Shown piece by piece: positions 1 through 8,474 of a DNA stretch of 64,000 nt. The notes below the pieces were generated by a model. It ran no database searches and was not told where the DNA came from. It was given only the letters and a program-made list of their open reading frames with translations. The stretch lies in the NCBI GenBank assembly GCA_035495315.1, contig DATJGF010000185.1, forward strand, positions 1 to 64,000, in the 5' to 3' direction. Source of the DNA: DATJGF01 sp035495315 (lineage in GTDB: Bacteria > Verrucomicrobiota > Verrucomicrobiia > Limisphaerales > UBA8199). Position numbers and translations under genes: made by a program. Position 1 is the first letter of the stretch; the number at the start of each line of letters is the position of its first letter.

Positions 1-299
1 TCGAGCCCGGCCAGCCTCAAGCCCGTTGCGAACTTTGCCCACTGAGCCGCGTGCGGGCCGGCGTCGCCGTGCGCATCAAGCAGTTGTGCGCCGGCCCCGA
101 AATGCAGAATCGCCTCCGCGAACTGGGCTTTTGCGAGGACCAAATCATCCGGCTTTTAACCAGCCAAACCAACTTCATTTGCCAGGTGTGTAATGCGCGT
201 TTGGCAATTAGCGAGCAATTGGCGCAAATCATTATGGTCGAGCCGGTGCTGAATCCGGAGTGCAGAGTGCGGAGTGCGGAGTTTGGCCGAGCAAGGTAA
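1..299 (+). CDS. feoA: FeoA-domain protein, 5' end cut by window edge
   Basis: The reading frame is open from the first bases (first full codon at position 3) to TAA at 297-299, so the gene probably begins upstream of the window. A GTG at 51 could be mistaken for a start, but the residues before it (CELCPLSR) belong to the conserved beginning of the FeoA SH3-like domain, which continues as VRAGVAVRIKQL and RLRELGF and ends near IIMVEPV. FeoA is a small cytosolic partner of the ferrous iron transporter FeoB; feoB may lie outside the window. The last 17 residues, after MVEPV, are not FeoA-like: they are translated from a GGAGTGC/GGAGTTT-type repeat at about 251-285, so the C-terminus seems to have been extended by repeat DNA. 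The neighbouring hemH is convergent. Confidence 0.75.
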   Translation, partial: EPGQPQARCELCPLSRVRAGVAVRIKQLCAGPEMQNRLRELGFCEDQIIRLLTSQTNFICQVCNARLAISEQLAQIIMVEPVLNPECRVRSAEFGRAR

Positions 300-306
300 C
301 GTGTTA

Positions 307-453
307 CGTGTTGCGTGAAGCGTAAAACGTGAAACGTAAGGCGTGAGACGGTGGTTAGGGGTCTATCTGCCGTTCGGCTATCGTCAATCCTTCTTCTCCT
401 TTGCAGCCGGCACTTACGTTTTACGTATTACGCTTCACGTTTCACGCAACACG
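307..453. repeat. Long imperfect inverted repeat between feoA and hemH
   Basis: Arms at 307-340 and 413-453 are built from CGT(G/A)A-type words. The plus-strand left arm begins CGTGTTGCGTGAA and the right arm ends TTCACGCAACACG; the arms match apart from small insertions. It lies between two convergent genes, so it could form a large hairpin in both transcripts and act as a shared 3' end. Related ACGTT-rich sequence recurs at 9891-9929 and 47757-47846. Confidence 0.7.
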
Positions 454-462
454 TTTCACTCG

Positions 463-1479
463 TCACACCCCAAACCGCTCCACCATCCCTTTCAGCGCCG
501 CGATCCACGTCGGGTGCTCGTTCAAGCACGGGATTAAATGATACTCAGCCCCCCCGGCATTCAGAAATGTTTCGCGGCCGCGGATGCCAATTTCCTCCAG
601 CGTTTCCAGGCAATCCGATACAAACGCCGGGCAGATGACCAGAAGCCGTTTGATGCCTTGAGCCGGCAACCGCTCGAGTTCAAAATCTGTGTAAGGCTTC
701 AACCACGGATCGCGGCCGAGACGCGATTGAAACGAAACCGAGTATTTTCCGCTCGGCAGATCGCTTTCTTTGACCAAACTGGCCACCGTCTTGAAGCATT
801 GCGCGCGATAACAAGTCGCATGTGCGGGACTGCTGGTTTCGCAGCAATTCGGTACTTTCAGACAATGCCCGCCAGTAGGGTCGGACTTCCGCAAGTGCCG
901 TTCCGGGATGCCATGGAAACTAAAGAGGAGATGATCGTAACCCTTGTCCAGGAACGGAGCGGCCGTTTCACGCAACGCCGCGATATAAGCCGGATGATCG
1001 TAATACGGCGGCTGGACCTTGACTCGCATCTGGGGTGCCAGCCACGCCGCCACCTCGTTGACCCGCTCAACCGCCGTCTCGAAACTCGACATCGCGTAGT
1101 GCGGAAAGAGCGGAATGAGCAACAGTTGCTCCACGCCTCGATGAGCCAAATTCGCGATGGCTTCTTCAATCGAAGGATTCTGGTAGCGCATCGCCAGTTC
1201 GACCGGCACGTTAACATGCTTGCGCAACTTGGTCAGCACGTTCTTGCTCGTGGCGATTAATGGTGAGCCGTCCTTGGTCCAAATGGATCGGTAGGCATGG
1301 GCCGATTGTCGCGGGCGTCGCACCAGAATGACGCAGTTCACCAGAAAAAACCGCGCCAGCCAGTTCATGTCGAGCACCCGGCCGTCCATCAGGAACTGGC
1401 GCAAGTAACGGCGCACATCCCGAACCGACGTCGAATCCGGTGAACCGAGATTAACCAGTAAAACGCCTTTAGTTTTCAA
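463..1479 (-). CDS. hemH: Ferrochelatase
   Basis: Inserts ferrous iron into protoporphyrin IX, the last step of heme synthesis. The 338-residue length is normal for the family. It begins MKTKGVLLVNLGSP, carries the catalytic His in FSFHGIP (His189) and the C-terminal CPAFVSDCLETLEEI block with the conserved acidic residues. The start is TTG at 1479, the only candidate after an upstream in-frame stop; it overlaps the hemY stop by four bases (TTGA), implying translational coupling. Just after the catalytic His is a cysteine-rich segment with Cys206, 212, 213, 223 and 228. This resembles the internal cysteine segment of ferrochelatases such as that of Bdellovibrio, reported to hold a [2Fe-2S] cluster; cluster binding here is inference. 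Confidence 0.95.
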   Translation of the reverse strand: MKTKGVLLVNLGSPDSTSVRDVRRYLRQFLMDGRVLDMNWLARFFLVNCVILVRRPRQSAHAYRSIWTKDGSPLIATSKNVLTKLRKHVNVPVELAMRYQNPSIEEAIANLAHRGVEQLLLIPLFPHYAMSSFETAVERVNEVAAWLAPQMRVKVQPPYYDHPAYIAALRETAAPFLDKGYDHLLFSFHGIPERHLRKSDPTGGHCLKVPNCCETSSPAHATCYRAQCFKTVASLVKESDLPSGKYSVSFQSRLGRDPWLKPYTDFELERLPAQGIKRLLVICPAFVSDCLETLEEIGIRGRETFLNAGGAEYHLIPCLNEHPTWIAALKGMVERFGV

Positions 1480-2888
1480 TCTGCAGCCCGCTTAACCCCG
1501 AGGCCGTCCTTACTCAAAGCTTGTAAATGAAGTTCCACGCGATCGGCAATGTTGCAACCGGAAACTATCGAATCGCTCAACGATACGCCGTCGCGATAAT
1601 GTCCCGCGAAAAAGAGACCCGGCGCTTTCGACTCGATGTCGCTCATCAGTTGGCGGTATCGGCCATAGCCAACCACATATTGCGGGATGGCTTTCGGATA
1701 AGCGACGCAGTGTTGGAATGTTGGCGCTGCTTTAACGCCAAGGAGAACTCGCAGATCCTGGCAGGTCAATTCGAACAGCTCGTTCGCAGGAAGCGACGCC
1801 AGCTCCGGATAGCGTTCACCTCCCAGATAGCTCGTTAGCGTCAAGTGGCCCGCCGGCGCCCGATTCGGAAATAGCGAAGAGGAAAATATCGTTCCGAGAA
1901 TTTTGAAACCTTCCACTCTTGGGATAAGCATTCCAAAACCCTCGCACGGATGCGCCACATCCTCTCGCCGGAAACCCAGCACCACGCTCGCCACCGGCGG
2001 GTAACGAATTTCCGAAAATGGCGCAAAACTAATCGAGGCCTGGCTCTTGATACCGACACGCGCCAGCGCATGTGCCGTCCCGGCGAAAATCACCGCGCTG
2101 TGTTGTTCGCGCGAGTTAGCCTCGCCGCTTACCCCAAGTTCCCATCCGTCAGAGGTCTCGCGGATGAACTCGACCGCTGTCTTCAGGCGAAGCGAATTGC
2201 CCAATCGCTCCGCCAATGTTTCAGGCAGCACCTGCAGCCCCTCGTCGAACGAGAATTTTGGCGCGCGATCTTTGGCGACTTCGCCGCGTTTCTTGCGTTC
2301 GCGTGCGCCAAGAATCTGGCCTTTAATCAACGAACCATACCGCTGTTCGAGGGCCGCCAGCTTGGGAAAGGCTTGGGGCACTGAAAGCTTGTACGGATCG
2401 CCGGCATATACCCCAGCAACGAGAGCATCAATCGCATGGTCCAAAAATTCCTGGCCGAGCCGTCGGACCACGAATTCGGCGATGCTTTCCTCTTTGCCAT
2501 CTGTCCGCGCCGGGACAAACGGCTCGCGCAAGACCGCCAGCTTGGCTTTGGCGCTGAACAGCTCCGTCGTGAAAAACCCAAGCGGTGACGACGGCATCGC
2601 GACGGGGCGCCGATAGCGGACGACATAGCGCGCCTCGGCCTTCGGATCGGGATCAAGGCGTCGTGATGACAACTCCGCATCACGCACCAGTTGGCCGATC
2701 TTGGGCGAGGTTTCAAGAATCGTGTTCGGACCGAACTCGGCCAGGTATCCATCACGACGCAAAGACTGAATAACGCCGCCAACCCGCTCGCTGGCATCGT
2801 AAACCCTCACCGGTACGCCTTTGCGCTGGAGGTAGAACCCGGCGGTCAACCCAGTGATCCCGGCGCCAATGATCGCTACGGATTTCAT
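1476..2888 (-). CDS. hemY: Protoporphyrinogen oxidase, HemY-type flavoprotein
   Basis: A 470-residue FAD enzyme that oxidises protoporphyrinogen IX to protoporphyrin IX with oxygen. The N-terminus MKSVAIIGAGITGL is the dinucleotide-binding fold, followed by ERVGG and the EFGPNTI region typical of HemY. The C-terminus holds a second FAD-contacting block (LFFAGHYRDGVSL). The start ATG at 2888 is directly before the Rossmann motif. It is followed by hemH with a four-base overlap. Because HemN is present upstream, the protoporphyrin route rather than the coproporphyrin route is inferred; HemY and CgoX enzymes are homologous, so that choice rests on context. Confidence 0.92.
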   Translation of the reverse strand: MKSVAIIGAGITGLTAGFYLQRKGVPVRVYDASERVGGVIQSLRRDGYLAEFGPNTILETSPKIGQLVRDAELSSRRLDPDPKAEARYVVRYRRPVAMPSSPLGFFTTELFSAKAKLAVLREPFVPARTDGKEESIAEFVVRRLGQEFLDHAIDALVAGVYAGDPYKLSVPQAFPKLAALEQRYGSLIKGQILGARERKKRGEVAKDRAPKFSFDEGLQVLPETLAERLGNSLRLKTAVEFIRETSDGWELGVSGEANSREQHSAVIFAGTAHALARVGIKSQASISFAPFSEIRYPPVASVVLGFRREDVAHPCEGFGMLIPRVEGFKILGTIFSSSLFPNRAPAGHLTLTSYLGGERYPELASLPANELFELTCQDLRVLLGVKAAPTFQHCVAYPKAIPQYVVGYGRYRQLMSDIESKAPGLFFAGHYRDGVSLSDSIVSGCNIADRVELHLQALSKDGLGVKRAAD

Positions 2889-2984
2889 GACACGATGCGC
2901 GAAAAGGCCCTAATTCTTGTAGGAGACGACGTGAGGAGACCCCGATCCTCAAAAGAGACGGCCTGAGGCCAACGAACTCGCGGC

Positions 2985-3260
2985 GGAGATTCTCCCTCTC
3001 CTCCTCTGGTGTAGAGCGCCGGGGAGAGGAGGCTTTTGATGTCCCTGAGAGCGTTCATTCGGTCATTGCTTTCTCCGCGTGTTTCGCGTCTCTGCGGTTC
3101 ATTTCCGCGCCCGCATACACAAAAAAACTGCAGAGACGCGAAACGCGCAGAGAAGAAAAAGCAGACAATCCTCTCTTCAGCCCGTAACCAGCACCCAGCG
3201 ACGCAATCATTTGGTTGCCGCTTTGCCCCGCTTAGTCTCTGCGGTTAAACATGACATCGC
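2985..3260. repeat. Repeat block between hemN and hemY
   Basis: This gene-free stretch interrupts the heme cluster. It contains a perfect 15-bp inverted pair GTTTCGCGTCTCTGC (3081-3095) and its complement (3130-3144), a third related fragment TCTCTGCGGTTAA near 3235-3248, and a separate hairpin CTCCTCT/AGAGGAG (3001-3007 and 3025-3031). No gene-like ORF is visible. The hairpins could affect read-through from hemN into hemY. Confidence 0.65.
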
Positions 3261-3273
3261 GAAAGGGCCTTGC

Positions 3274-4650
3274 TCAAATCGTTCGCGAATGCTTCCGCTC
3301 ACCGACTGGCGCCAGCGTGTTGTCGAACGTCATCGCGATATTGCGAATAAAGAGCCGCCCGGTATTCGTCACCTCAATCCCCGCCGGTGAACGCCGGACC
3401 AGCCCGTCGCCCTCAAAAGCACCCAGCGCGTCAAGCTCGCGTTCGAAATACGAAGCGAAGTTTATGCCCAGTCGCTGCGACATCGCCGCGTAATCGAGCG
3501 ACAAATCGCACATCACTCGCATGATTGTTTCACGCCGGATCTTATCCTCATCACTCACCAAATATCCGCGCACCATCGGCACCTGGCCGGCATCCAGCGT
3601 CGCGTAGTACTTCACCAGGTCTTTTTCGTTCTGCCAGTAGGCATCCGGAATTTGCGAAATCGACGACATCCCGAACGCGTAGATGTCGGCGCCGGCTCGC
3701 GTGCTGTAGCCCTGGAAATTGCGCTGCAGCTCTTTGCGGCTCTGGGCAACCTCCAGTTCGTCCCCCGGCCGCGCGAAATGGTCCATGCCGATATAGACGT
3801 AACGATTGTTTTCCGTCAGCCGCTCGATCACCGTTTTGAGCAACTGCAGTTTTACTTCCGGCGGCGGCAGGATTTTCTGTTCGAGAATCTTTTGAGCCGG
3901 CTTGACCCACGGCACATGCGCATAGCTGAAAACCGCCAGCCGGTCAGGTTGCAGCGCCAGCACATCGTCCAGCGTGCGGTTGAATGACTCGACGGTCTGA
4001 TGCGGCAAACCGTAAATCAAATCGAAGTTCACCGAGGTGAACCCGAGCTCGCGCACCCACGAAAGCACTTGTTCGGTCATTTCGCGCGGCTGAATCCGGT
4101 GGACCGCTTCCTGCACGATCGGATTGAAATCCTGCACTCCCAGCGAGGCGCGATTGAACCCGATATCGCGCAGCGCCGCGATGTGGTCGCGCGTCAAGCG
4201 GCGCGGGTCGATTTCCACCCCTGCTTCAAGATCGGATGAGAATGTGAAATGGCGGTGAATGATCTCGCCTAGCCGGCGAATCTCGTCCGGGCTAAGGAAG
4301 GTCGGGGAGCCGCCGCCCCAGTGCAATTGCACCGCCTTTCGCCGGGGATTGAGCAGCGTGCTCATCTGGGCGACCTCTTTCTGCAGGTAATCGAGATAGG
4401 TCGAGCCCTGCTTGTGATTGAGCGTTATCACCGTCGTGCAGCCGCAATACCAGCACAGCGTCTCACAAAACGGGATATGGAAATAGAGCGAGAGATCCCT
4501 TTCGGTGCGGTTGTTTTCAAGAATGCGTTCAGCCAGCTCGGGCCATTTCAACGCCTCGGTGAACTTGGTCGCGGGGGGATACGACGTATACCGCGGGCCG
4601 GCCACGTTGTATTTCTTCACCAGGTCCAGATCAACTGTTAGCATGCTCAT
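3274..4650 (-). CDS. hemN: Oxygen-independent coproporphyrinogen III oxidase
   Basis: Radical-SAM enzyme that decarboxylates coproporphyrinogen III to protoporphyrinogen IX without oxygen. With the start chosen at 4650 (MSMLTVDLDLVKKYN) it is 458 residues, close to E. coli HemN. Residues 62-71 hold the CETLCWYCGC motif: Cys62, 66 and 69 would bind the 4Fe-4S cluster and Cys71 follows as in true HemN rather than HemW. The GGGSPTFL and YGLPHQT blocks are also present. The frame is open to 4713, but that extension only mirrors hemE in another frame. The start overlaps the hemE end by 20 bases; a second ATG at 4644 is possible. Co-occurrence with oxygen-dependent HemY suggests facultative or low-oxygen life. 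Confidence 0.95.
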   Translation of the reverse strand: MSMLTVDLDLVKKYNVAGPRYTSYPPATKFTEALKWPELAERILENNRTERDLSLYFHIPFCETLCWYCGCTTVITLNHKQGSTYLDYLQKEVAQMSTLLNPRRKAVQLHWGGGSPTFLSPDEIRRLGEIIHRHFTFSSDLEAGVEIDPRRLTRDHIAALRDIGFNRASLGVQDFNPIVQEAVHRIQPREMTEQVLSWVRELGFTSVNFDLIYGLPHQTVESFNRTLDDVLALQPDRLAVFSYAHVPWVKPAQKILEQKILPPPEVKLQLLKTVIERLTENNRYVYIGMDHFARPGDELEVAQSRKELQRNFQGYSTRAGADIYAFGMSSISQIPDAYWQNEKDLVKYYATLDAGQVPMVRGYLVSDEDKIRRETIMRVMCDLSLDYAAMSQRLGINFASYFERELDALGAFEGDGLVRRSPAGIEVTNTGRLFIRNIAMTFDNTLAPVGERKHSRTI

Positions 4651-5755
4651 ACGCTCTGACTGTTTCCACCAGGCATTCGATATTCTCCAGCTTCGCGTTC
4701 GGCGGCACCCCATGCCCCAGGTTAAACACGTGACCGGCGCGGCCGCGCATCTCGCGCAGAATTCTCAGCGTCTCGCTTTTCACAGCCTCCGGCGTCGTCG
4801 CCAGCAGCGATGGATCGAGATTGCCCTGCACGCCGACGTTCCGCGGCAAACGCCCCGCCGTTTCCGCCAGGTTGAGGTTCCAATCCAAACCGAGCACCTG
4901 CGCCCCACTGCGCGCCAGGTCTGTCCAGTTCCCATGCACCCCCTTGGCAAACACAATCACCGGCACACGGCCATTCAAGGCAGCGACAATTTGATTGATC
5001 CACAGTGCCGAAGCCGGGCCAAAATTCCCGTCGGATAATACTCCGCCGAGACTATCAAAAATTTGGACCGCCTCGGCACCGGCGTCAATTTGGAGTTGTA
5101 AAAAGCGCGTAACCGCCGTCGTCAGCTTTTCGAGCAAACGCGAAAAAAGCACATGGTCGGAATAGAACAGCGCCTTGGCTTTAGTGTATTCTTTGACGCC
5201 GCCGCCTTCGATCATGAAATTGGCGAGCGTCCAGGGAGAGCCCGCAAAACCGATTAGCGCCGTGCGATCGCCCAAAGCCGATTTGATCAACGGCAACGCC
5301 TTCGCGACATACTGCAATCGCTCAGTCACCGCCTCGACCTCCAGGCGCTCCACATCCGCCGCCGATTTGATCAGGAACTCCATCTGGATCCCGCCGCGCT
5401 CGCGAAACTCATAGCGTTGGCCAAGACCTTCGGCTACCACCAGGATGTCGCTGAACAGGATCGCCGCATCAAAACCAAACCGGCGAATCGGCTGCAATGT
5501 CACTTCAGTCGCCAATTCCGGGCTCTGGACCAATTCGAGGAAGGAATGCTTCTCCTTGAGCGCCCGATACTCCGGCAGCGCCCGCCCCGCCTGGCGCATC
5601 AACCAAATCGGCGGCCGATCCACCGGCCGGCAGTAACATGCCTCCAGAAACCGCTGTCGGTTGCTTAGCGGCTGCTTCTGGCTTATTTCCGCCGCCACCG
5701 ACGCCTGCGGAAGCGCCGGAATGGCCAGGTTACCCGGTTGAACTCTCATGCTCAT
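4631..5755 (-). CDS. hemE: Uroporphyrinogen decarboxylase
   Basis: Decarboxylates four acetate side chains of uroporphyrinogen III to give coproporphyrinogen III. Both family signatures are visible: RPPIWLMRQAGRALPEYR near residues 47-64 and GFAGSPWTLANFMIEGG near the middle. At 374 residues it is about 25-30 longer than usual; the excess is a proline/alanine/glutamine-rich N-terminus before SNRQRFLEAC. ATG codons at 5755 and 5749 are both possible; nothing conserved depends on the choice. It is the first gene of the cluster hemE-hemN-hemY-hemH, in pathway order, and overlaps hemN. Confidence 0.95.
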   Translation of the reverse strand: MSMRVQPGNLAIPALPQASVAAEISQKQPLSNRQRFLEACYCRPVDRPPIWLMRQAGRALPEYRALKEKHSFLELVQSPELATEVTLQPIRRFGFDAAILFSDILVVAEGLGQRYEFRERGGIQMEFLIKSAADVERLEVEAVTERLQYVAKALPLIKSALGDRTALIGFAGSPWTLANFMIEGGGVKEYTKAKALFYSDHVLFSRLLEKLTTAVTRFLQLQIDAGAEAVQIFDSLGGVLSDGNFGPASALWINQIVAALNGRVPVIVFAKGVHGNWTDLARSGAQVLGLDWNLNLAETAGRLPRNVGVQGNLDPSLLATTPEAVKSETLRILREMRGRAGHVFNLGHGVPPNAKLENIECLVETVRAYEHANS

Positions 5756-6172
5756 GTATTATGGGCGAACGTGCCGTCGTAAAGCCATACGATTCCCAGG
5801 TCCGCGCCTGACGAACAATTACCGGTAACACAATAGCCATCGGGCAGGACAGGGCTAATCCTTTTTTGTCCTTTTGGTGCCAGTTTTTGGCTGGAACACC
5901 CAACCCCGTACCGCAGAGTTTTACTCTGCCGTACCGCAGAGTTCCACTCTGCCTATCACCCACCTTTTCTTTGGGACCCCACGGGACGTCCCGCGGGACG
6001 GGTTAAAAGTGAAAAATCCCCCGTGTTTACCGGACTTGGGACGACGGGACGGCCTTTTACCCCTGCGGCCCCCTATGCCTCCCACCTCCTGGCCATAGCC
6101 GGAAAATCCGTCGAGGCTCAGCACCGCGTATTGTGTTGGCGAATGTCGCTGGCTCTGTTTTATAAATGGTTT
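5756..6172. other. Gene-free region with two 17-bp palindromes
   Basis: This divergent gap between hemE and the next plus-strand gene should hold both promoters, but no convincing pair of promoter boxes was found. It contains two 17-bp palindromes of the GCAGAGT-N3-ACTCTGC type at 5913-5929 and 5936-5952, and a GGGAC/GTCCC-rich palindromic patch at about 5976-6001. An ORF open upstream of 6173 runs through this area but has no protein-like composition. Confidence 0.6.
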
Positions 6173-7294
6173 ATGAAAACCTGCGACCACACCCCACTCA
6201 CAGTCAGGTTAATGTTCGGCTCCTTACTTGTCATACTATTGGCGAGCCAACCCTTATACGCAGCCGATCACACTAAGAAAAAGCTCCTTGAATTTGGCTG
6301 GGATGAACCGGACACGAGCTTCCTGCGCGCTCACATCGCTGAAATGCAGAATTCCCCCTTTACCGGTTGCGTCTTTCACGCGGATTATCAGAAAGCTGAC
6401 GGCAGCAAAGGGAGTTTCACCTGGCAATGCTGGGGCACCAATGCGTTCACCGAAGCCGATCTGCTCCGCCCGTTCATGGACCTGCGCAACATCCGGTTCG
6501 GCGGATTCAACTGTAATTTCCCGCGCTTCAACACCACCCCGGGGCGCCTGGACTGGTTCGATGATCACGCGGCGATCATGCAAAATGCAACTCTCGCCGC
6601 AAAACTGGCGCGCACAGGACACTGCCCGGGCATTCTTTTCGATATCGAGCAATATGACGGCCCGCTCTTCGAGTACCATAAGCAACGCGATGCAGCTACC
6701 AAGTCCTGGGAACTCTACGCCGCCCAGGTTCGCCAACGCGGTGCCGAAGTCATGCAAGCATTCCAAAAAGGCTATCCCGATCTGACTGTATTCCTTACGT
6801 TTGGCTATTCCTTGCCGTGGCATCAGACCGAGCGCGGCAAAAAACCACTCGCCGATTGCCGATACGGTTTATTGGCTCCGTTTTTAGACGGCTTGGTCGC
6901 CTCCGCACACGGCCGAACTCGGATCGTCGATGGTTACGAACTTTCCTATGGCTATAAGACCGCCGCCCAGTTCAGCGCCGCCCGCCGCGAGGTCACCGAG
7001 GATCTCCTGCCCATCGTCAGCAATCCCGGCAAGTACCGGCAGGTCTTCTCGCTGGCATTTGGTCTGTGGCTCGATCACGACTGGCGCAAAGCGGGTTGGA
7101 ACGTAGAAGAACCGGAAAAAAATTATTTTTCGCCTGCACAATTGGAATCAACTACCCGCGAGGCATTAAGGATGGCCGATGAATATGTATGGATCTATTC
7201 CGAAACCCCGCGCTGGTGGTCGACCGATTCGAAACCGGTCAAGCTGCCCGAACAGTATGCAGCAGCCTTGAAAAATGCCCTACGGCTGCATTAA
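6173..7294 (+). CDS. Secreted protein of unknown function, possibly TIM-barrel glycosidase-like
   Basis: From the ATG at 6173 the 373-residue product begins with a basic stretch and a hydrophobic segment (MFGSLLVILLASQPLYA) consistent with a signal peptide, so it is probably exported. The mature part starts KKLLEFGWDEPDTSFLRAHI. The alternation of strands with acidic tips, such as FGWDEP near the start and PGILFDIEQYDGP in the middle, resembles beta-barrel hydrolases, but I do not recognise a named family and no catalytic pair can be assigned. The frame is open back to 6023, but the upstream part crosses a repeat patch and lacks protein character. A weak hairpin-plus-T-run follows the stop. 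Confidence 0.75.
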   Translation: MKTCDHTPLTVRLMFGSLLVILLASQPLYAADHTKKKLLEFGWDEPDTSFLRAHIAEMQNSPFTGCVFHADYQKADGSKGSFTWQCWGTNAFTEADLLRPFMDLRNIRFGGFNCNFPRFNTTPGRLDWFDDHAAIMQNATLAAKLARTGHCPGILFDIEQYDGPLFEYHKQRDAATKSWELYAAQVRQRGAEVMQAFQKGYPDLTVFLTFGYSLPWHQTERGKKPLADCRYGLLAPFLDGLVASAHGRTRIVDGYELSYGYKTAAQFSAARREVTEDLLPIVSNPGKYRQVFSLAFGLWLDHDWRKAGWNVEEPEKNYFSPAQLESTTREALRMADEYVWIYSETPRWWSTDSKPVKLPEQYAAALKNALRLH

Positions 7295-7296
7295 CA

Positions 7297-7320
7297 ACGA
7301 GAGCCGGTGCTCGTCTTTTT
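7297..7320 (+). terminator. Probable Rho-independent terminator
   Basis: Five-base-pair stem ACGAG (7297-7301) with CTCGT (7310-7314), an eight-base loop, then CTTTTT. It starts three bases after the stop of the preceding gene. The stem is short, so efficiency is uncertain. Confidence 0.45.
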
Positions 7321-7734
7321 AAGTTCGCACCATTTTCAAAATTTTGTCACCCGATCGTCACATTTTCTGTTGACTTGTATTCTGGCTTCGGTAAAGACTA
7401 CCCGCGATTCGGGTGGCGGATCGTTTTCTTCAGCGGGATCCCCCATCCCCACCTCCTTGGCGAACCGTTGCCCGAATCGCTTTTTTATCTACTCGGAAGG
7501 CAGTTCCAGCAGGCCCTGGTCGCATACCCCTTTATTTAAGATAGCTGGCGATCGTATTTAGGTTCGAGAGACATCGCTTCGGGGGGCAACAAACTGGGCC
7601 AGTCTAGGTTACGCCTCCAGCGCTAATGGGGATAAGTAACACTTTTCGTGGTATGCATTTTGCTTTATACTCAACGCAACTGACGAAGGGCGGGGTCCAA
7701 ACGCCCGGCCAATTCGTCGCCCAATGCTGTTGGC
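7321..7734. other. Gene-free region, nothing recognised
   Basis: No ORF here looks protein-coding. A small ACCCG/CGGGT hairpin occurs near 7398-7412, and a TATACT hexamer near 7667 could be a -10 box for the following gene, but no good -35 box is at the right distance. Nothing else stands out. Confidence 0.5.
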
Positions 7735-8472
7735 ATGACGATGAAGATTGTTCAACCCAATTGCCGCGCCCAGTTCGCAGCCGAGGACATCGAATTCATA
7801 CTTTCTGTTCTGGGTGGCAAAATCGGAACAGCCGAGTGCCTCGTAAAGTTGCTCGCCGATGAAGATTCCCGCGACCTGATCCTGGATGACGAAGCGCTCT
7901 TGCACGCCCTGTTGGAGCGGCGCGGCTGCCTGCGGGTCACCACACGCTTTTATTTCTACGTCCTCGTTCGCCACGTGTTTCGCCGCTCCGACATTCTTGA
8001 CCGGGCGGTCGCGGATTATGTCGCCGAAGTCCTCGCCGAATTTGCCCGTGCCGAACGCGCGCGTTGCGTCGTCCCGGGCCAGACCCATCCGCTCGATTAT
8101 TTCTTCGAAATGCTCGCCGCGCTCAAAACTGCCGATGATCGCACCAGCTTCGTCATTCGGGTGCACATGGGAAATTATTCGCTGTTTCTTTCAGGTGTGT
8201 TTCCGGAACGGATCCGTTTCCGCGCCGAAGCGCGAGGCTATCCGGACCTCCAATACTACGAGGGTTTAGGCCGGATGCAGTACCGAGTGGCCAGTGATCA
8301 TCGCCTGGCGCAGCGGTACGAACTGTCCGACATCCTCAGCACCTTAGCGGAGCGATTCGGCGCGACGCGCCTCGCACTTAATGATATCGCTGACCGTTTG
8401 TTTTCGCTCGGAGATACCAACTATGATTTGGAAACTTTGTTGAAGGCCAATAAAGGCGGGGCTAAGGCGTAG
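7735..8472 (+). CDS. Conserved-looking cytosolic protein of unknown function
   Basis: The product has 245 residues, or 243 if the ATG at 7741 is used. I do not recognise the family. It has no signal peptide or membrane segment. The N-terminal half is rich in leucine, acidic residues and short helices (EDIEFILSVLGGKIGTAECLVKLLAD; DEALLHALLERRGCLRV), followed by FYFYVLVRHVFRR and an aromatic patch RGYPDLQYYEGLGRMQYR. The composition is typical of a real protein, and third-position GC is like its neighbours. The gene ends two bases from the stop of the convergent HAD gene, so the two transcripts must overlap or terminate in each other. Confidence 0.8.
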   Translation: MTMKIVQPNCRAQFAAEDIEFILSVLGGKIGTAECLVKLLADEDSRDLILDDEALLHALLERRGCLRVTTRFYFYVLVRHVFRRSDILDRAVADYVAEVLAEFARAERARCVVPGQTHPLDYFFEMLAALKTADDRTSFVIRVHMGNYSLFLSGVFPERIRFRAEARGYPDLQYYEGLGRMQYRVASDHRLAQRYELSDILSTLAERFGATRLALNDIADRLFSLGDTNYDLETLLKANKGGAKA

Positions 8473-8474
8473 AG

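Noticed and set aside
538..1260. A 240-codon frame opposite hemH
   Set aside because: Antisense shadow; hemH is certain from its motifs.
6023..6172. Longer start for the secreted protein
   Set aside because: Would place about 50 unlikely residues before a normal signal peptide and crosses palindromic repeat DNA.
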